From the NCBI RefSeq assembly GCF_001522545.3, contig NC_031799.1, forward strand, positions 37,473,236 through 37,537,235: a stretch of DNA of 64,000 nt, written 5' to 3'. The notes below the pieces were generated by a model, which saw only the letters and a program-made list of their open reading frames with translations, was not told the origin of the DNA and did no database searches. This DNA is from Parus major. Lineage: Eukaryota > Chordata > Aves > Passeriformes > Paridae. Shown here in pieces: positions 43,901 to 55,900 of the stretch. Positions within the stretch are counted from its first letter, which is position 1. The number at the start of each line of letters is the position of its first letter. A program made the position numbers and the translations under genes.

Positions 43901-46900
43901 TCTGACAGCTCTGCTCTTCCACAGCAGAACAAGACCAGGTTTTTCTTATATAAATATGATAAGTAGGAGAGGGGGGGCAAGAAATTTTTTTTGCAAACTA
44001 TAAAAAAGTCTTACTGCATCCCTTACTCCACATGCAGATGTGGTGACAAAAGAATAGTGGTTTTACTAGCTTTTTTGTATAATTCAGACACAGCTTGGCT
44101 AGTTGACAGAAGAATGTTTCATACTGAAATGTGCTACTGAGGGTAAGTTTTTAATGGCATTGCTGGAATAAATCCTTAACCAACGAGTCTCAGTTGCATA
44201 GCTGTCATCATCCACAAGCTGTGATGAGACTCAACTTCTCTTGTCTCTGACTGTAGGAAGCAAAGATAAAAGTGTTCTAGCAAAGTGTGACAAAGTCCAC
44301 GGGGAGTTTGAAATTCTACCATGGGTCAACCAGTGCCAGAAAGAAGGTAGGGCCTTGTGGCTATTAGGAAGTACCCATTTTGGGGAGACATTTTAGTAAA
44401 ATTTGTGCAGAGACAGTTTCTGGCCCAGCAGTGCCCACTAAGCATTGCAGACTGGAGCAAACATGTTGCATTACAGGCAATTTTGCGAACAGAAACTTGC
44501 TCTTCAAACTGGTCAAGAAGCAGTGTGATTTTGTCATGCTTAGTAAAAAATTAGCTTCACTCTCATACCAGAAGAGATGTGGTTAGACATATGTTTCCCA
44601 CTGCATGGTAGTAGTAGAAGGCTTAGGTCTGGCCTACAGAACATCAGCATCATTCTAGTGCTTTTTATTCAGAATTGATGCCTTAGGTATATGGGGATCC
44701 ACAAGAAATTTTGAGGGTCAATGGGGCTTTGTAGTCCAGGCTGTCTGATCTGGGACACAGCTGTTAGGTAGTAAGAGGAAACCACTCTTCTACTCATAAA
44801 TGGTTGATTTTTAGTGTTTTGTTGCTGATGGCAATGATATAGAACATAGGATTTGTTATGGAAAACTTTCTACTTTTGTTTCCATTTTATTTTTAACTTT
44901 TCAGTTTTTAGTGGCAATGTCAGAGAGTCATCTGAACAGCATGTTGACTGAGAAGCATAGGAAGGAGTTAATAGAGGTAAGATCTAAGGAAGAAAAATGA
45001 AAAAAAGTGACAAATAGCTAAAGCTGGTGCCGGGTCTCCTGTCTTTTAGCAGCCAGAAGAGTATAGGGTGAATAATCTGAGTAAGAAGGTGTTTCCATGT
45101 CAAGGAACGTCAGTTCCTCCTCAAGTCAGAGGCAGGGGATATCCAGCAGACACCCTCACTACCCTTCTGCATGCTGGAGAGAATGGGACAAAGACCAAAA
45201 CTGTGAAAATCTCCACCTGGCTCCTGCAGGGAAGGGAGGAACATCACCAATGTGGCTGTAGCTGGTTAGGCTAATAGGTGAGGCCAGAAAGCACGTCCCA
45301 TGCTACGGAGAAATGGCAAAACCTTTTATCTCTAGTCCTCCCCACAATGCAAATATAATGTGCTTTCCAAATCAAGGAACTGAGTTATGCTGTTTCCAAA
45401 ACTCAGGTTTGTAACAAGTTTCAGATGGGCAGGGCACTTCCTTGTGCTTTGTGGCCATAACATTTGTGCCTCAGCCCTTCTCATGCAGACAACTGTACAT
45501 CTCAAAGCAGAAAAAAATGTGGTTATTCAGCACAACTGAGAAGATTTCCTCTGCCCCAAATAACCCATGCACTTCTGTGCTGCTTGCTTCAAAGTAACAA
45601 AAATATCTGCCAACTTCTGTTGCATTAGACCAACAATTTCAGTATGTTTTCATCAAATGATGCACAGACTTGAGATAAAATAGTGTTTGCATATGAGTTT
45701 TTTCTGGTATGTATTAATTTAAGAATTTAGTGAGTCACCTGATAGAGCTGTCCTCATTGATCCTGTGGGGAAATGTCTGGTCTTTCCACTGAGTTTGCTA
45801 TCTCTTCAGTTTTTCCTTGTTGCCTGGGGTTGATTCATTTGTTTAAGAGTTTTACTTTAAATAACACTTTGATGCTTTGCAAAAAAAATAAATTAATAAA
45901 TCCAGTCTTACAGCATTATACTGAATGCATAGCCTGGTATAACGTGAGCAGAATGAGAAGCACAGATATTCTTCACTTTCCCAGCTGGATTAGGTTTCAG
46001 GAAGTATGAAAGTTGTGTTGTGGGTTTCTGCTTCTCTCACAGCTGAACTGAATGCAGACTTTGAAGTCTCAAAATAATCTCAAAAATTCGAAGCCAATAT
46101 GTTTAGAATGCTGTGCTGTGACACTCTCTGTAGCTACAGTCTGAGTAATGCAAAAAGGAGGGTTTGATATTCAGTCAGTAGCCTTGCACCTATAGCTGAT
46201 ATGGTAAATCCAGATCTTTTAGTTCAGAAGGAGGAGCTTATCATGGGACCATAGTTTAAATGGTTACTCATTATATTTCCCTTTTACAGCACCCTGAGGT
46301 TTTTACTGAATGCATTTTTTTAACACAAACCAAAATACAAGTATCCTTGACAACTAATAGTTTAAAAATAATCTGACTTTTTTTAATAAGAAGAGCTTTA
46401 AAAGCAGTTTCCTGACCAAACTGAGTCCTGAGTTGATCCACATCACCGTATTTCATGATGAATTACACTTCACATAGCCACACTTTCTAGAGAGCTTCTA
46501 GCCTTCCACATCGAGAGCCTGTGTTCTGTCCTCCTAGCACTGGTAAGTTAATAACAAAACTGTATTTGTCCAAGCAAGTTAATCAGACATGGGATGTCTC
46601 TCTATTTTAACCACCAAATATAGTGAAATTGTGCCTCACACCATTTGTTTAGGTTTTCTCCCCAGCATGTAGGCTGGTTCATGCTCCATACGAAGCGAGT
46701 AGAATGTGCAAGATTGATACTGCATTTTTCAGAGGCAAGAGGGCATGAGAAGGAGAAGGTGATGACACCCAGATTCCTGCAAACACCTTCTGGGCAGCAC
46801 GTGGAATCTAGCCCTGAATGCCCAGCTGCACATATGACTGAACTGCATATTCAGAAAATGAACTGCTAGAAAATGAGGGTATCCCCAGATGTGGTGTGCA

Positions 46901-49900
46901 CATTTCCAGAGCTTTGTTGAAAGATCTGGTTCTTCAGCACACTTCCCTTCACACAAACAAGCTACGATTTGCCAAAGTCTAAGTAATAAAAGTTATAAAA
47001 AATGTCAGGATGCCAAAAAAAACCCCAACAAAACTCAATTACATGTATGTCCAAAATGGACCAGCTGATATGAAAGGGTTACATGGGTCTGAACTCAGGA
47101 AGACCTTCAAATCCTTTTCCATCAGCCAGGACTGCATGGAATGCAGTGCTTGCCAGTGCGTGGTACATTGGGTACAGTGCTATATTTTCTTACCTCAGGG
47201 AATTTCTTCCTTTGCAAGTATTCTGTCATTGCAGGATCAAAATACTTGGCATAACCTTCATTGAGACTGTATACCTTCCCCTTCTTCTTGATTTTAACAT
47301 CTCTGTCCACCAAAATAAATTCACCGAGACCCTGCAGGACAGGATAAATGAGATATTAGCAGGCAGCAGAAAATTTTGTTGACTTTCTGTAACAGTTGTC
47401 ACACTAGACATGGCAGAAGTGCTAGCACAGCTTGATCTTTTCAGCACCAGCCTAGTGTATAAATTCACAATATTTCAAAGAGAGCAGAAAGCAGAGAATT
47501 TGCATTAAATTAATGAAAACTTGTCACAATTGGTACTATAAACAAAACCTAATTGGAACAGAGTATCAAAAGAGCACCAATCAGCCCTGAAAGCAGATGG
47601 ATCATGAATCTCTGTCCTCAAATCATAAGGCTGCAAATTAAGAAATGATGCTGCCTTCTGATTTTTGAACTCCTCTTGCCTGTCTTGTCTAAATATCTTA
47701 AAGTGAATGTGGTCAGCTACACCCATGTGTTACTGTCCGCAGTTTGATTTCAACTTCCACTGTCTCAACCAGAGCTGTTCATCTCTCAGTTCTTTCACTT
47801 GAACAAGACTATTTACAAAGGTTACAAGAAGTTTCAGTAATAATTAATCTTTTAATTTAAAAAAAAAAAAAAAGAGAAAAAACCCATCAAAAACAACACC
47901 ATGTTATTCGCCACATCTAATTCTGGTTTTACAAATGAATGATCTTCCAGCATTCCCACAGTAACACCTGTCGTGTTCCTGGGCACTGAGGGGTGGCATA
48001 GTTCAGTTGTATAGGTGGTGTTGTGCTTTTGCAGATTTTTGGGTGTGCATCTTAGGTGACAGCCATCTACTGCTCTTGGGAAATGAAACATTGCTTGGTT
48101 CGAGCTATCAAAAAAATGGTCCTTGCCTCAGGCTAAACAGTGAACATGCTGAAGTTCTTATTCAGGCAGGAAAATCAAGAATAAAACAAACACAGATTCC
48201 TTTAAGTGAACACGAAGACATTGCACAAATTAAATTTTCTTAAGTGTTGGTTTGAATGAAGAGGGTTTCAAACACTTAATTGAGAATTTATCTTAATTTC
48301 ACTTCTGTTGAGTAGGCAAAAACCAAGCAGGTATTGCAACCAACGTGCTCATATATTATTAAATACTTTAATACCTGGGATGCTCCAGGACATGAAAATA
48401 AAAATTGCATAAAGTGGATAGATTACAGAGACAAGGACTAACAAGGGCAAGTAAAACCAAGCACAGAAGGCTCTAATGGATAGTGGCGATGTGATTAACA
48501 CCATGACTGTACCGGATCGAGCATGAAGCAGTCCACTCCTTGCCCTGTGGAGAGGGCAACCAGCGTAGCACTACCATACAGGGCATAGCCTGCAGCAACA
48601 ATATTGCGTCCAGGCTGCAATGCATCTTTTTCAGAGGGCTCGTCATCTGTTTCCTGAGGAAAAATTACCATTGAGCCAAAGGTTAAATTCTGATAATGAA
48701 CAATAAAAACAACATTTCAATAATAACGTGGGACAGATTTCCTTTTTCTGTCTATGCAAGCCTTTGAAACAACAAAAACAGAGATTGTCCCCTGCCTCAT
48801 TCAGGGCAAGTTTGGTACAGGTACATGTACGTGCTGGGGCAGGATGTTTAGAGTTTGTTATTTTATACATGTCAAGCAATCAATATGATAACATGGAACA
48901 AAGCTGATCCCTTAGCATTATGGCCCCAGCTGTTAATTGAGGATAATCAGAAATCTGAGACAGAGCAGAGATACTAATTTTCTGTAAATGTAACATAACA
49001 CCCCTCAGAGGGAATAACCGAAAGATAAATGCTGTAATTAACATTACAGAAAAAATACTTCCACAGTACAGAATAAAAGGGTATGTGGAGCAACATGATG
49101 GAACCAAGTTTGTGCATTAGTCTCTGCTAGTGAAGGGATGCATAACTGAACTGATACAAATGTTCATCTATTACATAGAAATGTTCATCATATTATATAC
49201 AAAATAACGAAGGCATGTGATTATGTAAAGTGTGCATGTAGGTAGGAAAGTGTGCAGCTACTCATCTATAATTCTACATAGAACATTCAGGTGGCATTTT
49301 ACTTCATGCTTTTAATGGATTTATGACACTAGTATTTTGATTAGGCACTTTGTTTATCATGGAGCAACAGTAGCCCCAGCAGACAGGGAGCAAATATCTC
49401 CAGCCAGCTCTAGAGGGGTACCTCACCCATGGCTTACAAGAGTTTGTCTGCTGGGGGAGGTAAGGAGGACAGCCAACAGTACTCGGGAAGGCTGGTTCCA
49501 GGCTTCATCTCCCGCTACTGCAAAATGGGTAGGGATTGCTTGATATCAATATTTACTTAAAAGTTCATCAGTGGCTCTTGTATGGATGTTTTGGTGGTGG
49601 CCCATGGGGAACTGAAATGAAACACCCCCCCTTTCTTCAGGCCATTGCTTAGTATTTTATTGTTCCAAACTCAGACAGTTTCTCAGTGATTGCACAGGCT
49701 TATTTAGATTGAATATCAGCTAAATAGAAACAGCAGGCCTATCCCTGAATATCTGGTTAAAAAAAAAGAAATTAAATCCATGAAGACTGTCTTGTGTTGA
49801 AAATAAATTATTTGCCCATCATGGTCCTAGCAAGGTGTTCCCACTCCTCATTTTATGCCAACACCCCAAGGAAAACTGAGATGTGGGACACCAAAACAAC

Positions 49901-52900
49901 ACCTTTCTTGGTACATGAAGACAGTTATTTCATATCAAAATGTTTTCATTTTCAACTGAAAGGCTTTGTTACTTAAGTTACTTCACTTACAGTTTTTAAC
50001 TGCATTTTGCTCAAATTTTTTATCACTACTTTGCCAAGTCATTCTGTGGAAATAAAAAAAAAATCCAGTTGACATACAGGTCTTCATGGGAGGTGAAATA
50101 CAGCATGTACAAATATATGTGGTACTCAGTCCCTTGAAACTATGTGAAACTGCTTATTCTGAGAGGTTATAATGCAGATAATGAAGGAAGACTAGTTTAA
50201 ACTTTTGTTTGCATATGTCAGAGCTTCAAATATTGACTATTAGTAGCTAATACTTTGTAAAACAGTTCTTACAGTACCAACAATTATGGCCTAGGTAGCA
50301 TCATGTCATTCAAAAATATTCCCCTATGGCACATACATCTCACCACTAAAAGCAATGGTTGTCCATAGCAGACTAATTATTTGCAGCATCAAATGCAGAA
50401 TTAAACATTCATTTAGACAGCTTCAAACATATTAAGGTTGTCATAGCTTTTTGTATGCTCTTATTAAAGAAAAGATAATTTTGTACAAATGTAGCAAAGT
50501 GTTTTGTTTTCTACAATCTGGTATATATACATGTGATGTCGGGTTATATATGATATTGTTTTAAAATACATTTTTTTTTCTGAGATGAGCTTTTCAGTCC
50601 TATTTCTTAAATGCATCTTTGATGTTAATAGGGCTGAGAAACTATATATTTGTTGACTATTCAGAAAAAAACAGAGTAATACCTCCCTCAAGGTATTTGC
50701 CCAACTTGCCAAGGCAGTTGGGCTGAATTAACTTTTTTTTTCATCCTTATTCACAACACTGTTTCCAAGAGCTAGCTTCCAAAAAGGAGAAAAGGTTTGA
50801 AACAAACGTTTTGCAGAGCTAGTTAGAATGTGAAAAAGCTACAGATCAGCTGATACTTCAATGTTAGGACTGCAGGAGTTTTGTCCTGCCAAGTACTGTG
50901 TACTGTTAAACAAACCAGGGAATTAAACTGGACAGTACACTGTGATAATTGCTATTTTCTCTTCTTTCTGGTACACAGATGGATTTCCTGTCCATTATAT
51001 TTTGACTGTGATGGTGGTAGTGAAATACCTTTAGAGGTCTTTATGCAAAGCAATAAAATAGACAGATGGACTGCAAATAATGAGATACAGTGACTCCATC
51101 ATTATAACTCATAATTGGTGTGAGGCTGATGAAACAAAGGCTGCAGTTTGCCTATAGAGGTACCCTCAGGTGATATCTGAGTTTGAAATTCTTTGTGTTT
51201 GTGATTTGCCTGACATCACATGAGGGAACTCTCATCAGCACTGGGATCGGCACTAAAATGACTAGATTTCCAGGTCTCCACTTGTATCATGAATTTCATG
51301 AGTAGCCTTTGTGTTTATACTGAATTCTTACACCTTTTCTGTGAGGGACCACACGAAGGGGAGAACATTGTCCCCATGACAGTGAAGGGTAGCAAATAAA
51401 ATACATCAGAGGCATTGGGCAAAGTGACAAATTAAAACCACAGTGAAACACAGTGTGAGTTTCATGACATATTTGTGCAGTATGAATTAAGGATTGTAGA
51501 GTCAGCTCAGTGGCATGAAAACCTGGGAAGAACCCAAGCAAAAGGCATTTATTGTCACCACATCCTGACACTTTGGCAACTGAGCACCCCTCCAGTAACA
51601 GCAGCTGTCGTGGTCCAATCCCCTGCTGATTCTGCAAGGCTCCTCCCTCAGCCCCACTTTTCTGGTGTTTCTGATTTTCAGCAGCACCACCCTGATCTCA
51701 GAAAACAAAGGCCAGGTGGAAAATTAAATAAAGCTGAGATAGTATTTATTTCCTCATGGGTTTTTCTAAGAAACTGATAGAGCGCTCTTCTGACATGAGG
51801 AAATGGTCCCTCCCACTGTGGTGGAGGGTCAGGATTGGGAGCAATCAGTCTTCAGGATTGAAATGCATTGTCCAAGTCTGGCCTTTCTGTAAGAGTGCTT
51901 ATTATCTGTTTCGGGGTTCTTTTTCCTAAAATGAGCCAAATGTTTCCACTTTGGAGAGTGTGCCTTTGGAAATGAAGTTGAGACACGGTAGAAAATCAGT
52001 GAAAAGCTCATCTCTGAGTTGAAGAACTGGTAGGTGCTAAGGTTCATCCTTTGGAATCACACAATGGGTCTACCTTTTCAAAAATGTTATTCATTAACCT
52101 TAAATGGCCTAAAATTATGTTCTCTTTCTTAAGTGACACTTATCTACTGGAATAAACATTTCACTTTTATTCTTTCCCACTACCCTTCAGTAACAATCAA
52201 TAAAGCACTTCTAACTTAATAATTTAAAGGAAAATGCAGCTATTGTCTACTGCAAATATTGGGAGCTGCTGTTGTCATTTAGGGTATCTTTGGAGAGATA
52301 GCTGTAAAGAGTGGAGGCCCCTCTGCTTAACATTAGAGCACATTTCATAGATTTCATCAACACAGAAAAAGCATTTATCTGCAAAAAAAGCAAGATTCTG
52401 CACAGTACTGGAGGTAGTCCCAGGAATGTCCTTTCCAGAATCATACCCAGGCACCATCTCAGTGTTGTCTGGCCTGCATGGCATCTGTGCTGTGGGTTTG
52501 TACTAACCATGAACAGCCAAACTTCAGGACTTGGCTTGAGCCACAACCCTCTTGAGATTATGCCATAACTATTTGATTCACTAGAAGATCCACATTCTCA
52601 GCAGTGATGCCTATAGTATTACCTACAGGAAATGTAAAAATCAAGGACCAGCCAGCTGAAAATTATGAGGTAAAGAGTGACAGACTTAAAGACCGTATCT
52701 TCATTTGCTTTACCATCTGAGTCTGCAAAGACTTCTTTGAAGTCACAAGTACTGCAAACTGTTATTTCACAATAGCAATGGCTGAGGGTCTCCCACAGTC
52801 ATATGACCATGAGCTCAGCCTTTGGAAAAAACACCAACTGCTGGGAGATTAGCAAACAAATCACAAGACTTGGCATGACTGTAACTATTTGTGTTAGTAA

Positions 52901-55900
52901 TTGGCTGCGTAGCTGCTGCTCTGTGCAGCCCCTTGGGAGCAGACATGCCACCAGGACCCCGACGAATGCAGCTTCCTTCAGCGCTCATCGCTTCCATGCC
53001 TATGACCTCCCATCCATGGCAGGCACAGCGGCTGGCACTGGGAGGCCTCCTCGCTGCTGGCCACGGCCCAGGGCTGCCAGCCCCCCACAGTGGGTGTCCA
53101 GGACAAATTCTGCAACTCATCGGCACCTAACGCTGAGTCAAGCACCACTGAAGGAGCTAACCAGCGGCCCTGGGGGTGAGATCGCTGTACTTAGCGTGGA
53201 CACGTCGCCTTTGTGTGTGGAGGAAGGACATGCTGCCACCTAACAATTTCATGGGGCTGGGTGTCCCTGTCCTGTGAATGCAGGCAGCATTTTAGCACAC
53301 GTGAATATCAAGCACTCCTCTACTCTTTCTAAGGCTCCCTTTTGCCCAGAGACACCTAATGGACCGTGGAAAGAAGCAAGGCAAGCTGATGAACTCAAGA
53401 CATTTTGCTTTCAGCAAGTGAATTGCGCCATGTGTAATTAGCTCCTCTTACCTTTTTGTAGATGGCAAATATTGTTCCTATTGGTGCCAAGCAGTCTATA
53501 TTGGATGAACCGTCAAGGGGGTCAAAGCACACCACATATTTACCCTAAAACAGAAGTGGCAAGGGAACCATTTAATGACATGTTGTTTTGCATCATTATT
53601 TCCTTTTACTTGAAATCTCCCATGTTTTTCTGTCTGCATTTAGCCCTCCAAGCGTGCCTGATAGAGCTCGTCAGAGAAGGCTGCACTGCTGACCCAGCTG
53701 GCCCTGCAGCACAACACCGACTCCCCAAGGGGCTGCCAGAGAAATTGGAGAGGACACGTTTCTGCTCAGACAGCACAAATAGACCATAGAGAGGAGCAGT
53801 CCTCTGCTGCCAAGCAGGGCAAGAAATCGTTTAAAAGCAAAAGGAGTGACTCATTCTGGAAGCAAGTATCTTCCTCGAATGAATATGTTTTGTCTTGCTA
53901 CTTTTTGCTGTGAATGAAAGGGCTTCGCTGTGTGGTGAGATTTGAGGGGTTTAAGAAGGCAGAAAGAAAAAAACATCTTCGGGAAAGGGCAGGTTACATC
54001 AGGGTGAACAGTAACTCCCTGTAATACGATCCCCTCCTGGGGGAAGCCTGATGGAGCAGTCAGGTGTTTCCTTTGGACATGTAACATAAAACCGAGTTCT
54101 GCTAGCCTCTCATCTCACTTTATCTTGCTAAATACTAACGTAATCCAAAACCATCGCACCCGTGGTCAGGGAATGTAACAGTACACTTACACCTGGGATT
54201 TGGGATGTGTTAACAAGCTTAAAAATAATTATTCTCCCTCCTTCACAAAACTTTAATAATACTTTTACTGTCCACATCTCTTCTAGCTGTTGAAATCATG
54301 CCACCCACTGCAGTTATTAATCAAAACAACACAGAAATGGTGCAAATTTTCTGCATTTCCCCGGGGAAGGGCTGGGTTTGGGGGCCAGGTTTCCTACTTG
54401 AAGCAAGAGTGCCACCTGCTGCTGCCTGAGCCGACAACCCCCCTGAATGCCGGAGCTGCACAGACCTGCTTGTCTTTCGGGGTGATGATGGCCTCTTTGT
54501 TCTCCTCTGTGACCAGGACGCAGGTGCTGTAGGAGGACTGGAGCATGTTAATCACCAGGGAGTTGGACAAGACATCCAGCTTCTTCACCTCATCACCCGT
54601 CACATTCACAGTGCCAGCTATACCAAACCTACAGAGCAGTAAAAATGGCAAGAAACCTGAAGGAGGCCAACATTACAGGTTTTTAGGAAAAAAACACCAA
54701 CAAGTCAAGGTTGTTTATTCCTTTTATCTTCCTACACTTTTAGATACTCTTTGGATGAAAGAGCTTATAAGGTGCATTATGAGACTCTTGCTGCTAGAAA
54801 ACAAAAGCATGCGTTTTGAGGCCTTACCTGGGTCCTTTTGCTCCTGTGTGGATGTTCTCCAGGGCAGAGGCAGAGCCTTCAGCCCAGGTGGTAAGTGCCA
54901 GTCTTCCCCAGCAGCCCCTGAGGCAGCTGGCTGCAGTTTTGAGGAAGCAGAAAGTGCAGCGAACATCTGCAATATCTTCTGCTGCTGGCTGCCCAGAGCT
55001 CCACAATGGCCCTTTAACCCACATTCACTCAGTCCCCTGCCACCCCAAATCACGACTTTAAAGGCATCCCCGGGAAATTTGCCATATGGAACTGTATCTC
55101 AGGGTCAAGGTCTGTCTGATTCGGTGATACTCAGCTGAGCTAGAATTATGTTTCTTTTCCCTATCCTAATTTCAGCAATATGCTAATGATACACTATAGT
55201 AGTATATATGTTTCTGAGACTTCCAGGTGAAGAAGTACTGTTTCAACCCAATGTGCATGTTCTGGGAAACCTAGAAATACAAAAACCATACAGCGAAAAG
55301 ATAGAGCTTTTTTATTCACTAAGGGAAATTAAAAGGAGGGTGTGGGGGGTGCAGAGGCAAGTGGGGGAAAAAGAAGGAAAAAGAAACAATAATTAGTCCC
55401 TAGAATGAACCAGTGGCAGGCCTGAGCTGGGAGTAAAGTAGGTATTTTTACTCAAAGCTCAAAGATGCCTGTCTTTGCTTTTCATAAGTACTGAGTGTTT
55501 GGGACATTTTATTGTTGGGTGTCAAGTTTAAGATTTTTAAAAAGGATCATGATTTTAATTGGTTAAAGTACCTGCTCTCCAGCCAGTGTGTTTTCAGTCA
55601 CAATCACAGCTTAGGCCTATGACTTGGAAAAAGTTCTCCTTCACTTTTGAATTGAAATTTTTTCAAAAATTCTAGCTTAGTGCTTTAACATTGAAGAAGA
55701 AACGTATAGTCTCCTATTTGGAGGGACAAGAAAAGTCAGTGCTCATTAACTGCACAAAAGCAGATGGATGCAAGCCACTTTCACAGTGGTTGATAGTTTG
55801 CCATGGAAATTCCTGAAATTTCATGGCTAGTTTCAGTAATTTGAATGGTGCAAGTTAGTCATTTGTATGTTTGGATACTTCAGATATTTCTGAGTCAACA

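Noticed and set aside
54545..55138. 197-codon + strand frame in FBP2 intron 1 and exon 2
   Set aside because: Partly antisense to exon 2. On the - strand a strong donor (CCCAG|GTAAGG at 54828/54827) exists, but no convincing acceptor pairs with it.
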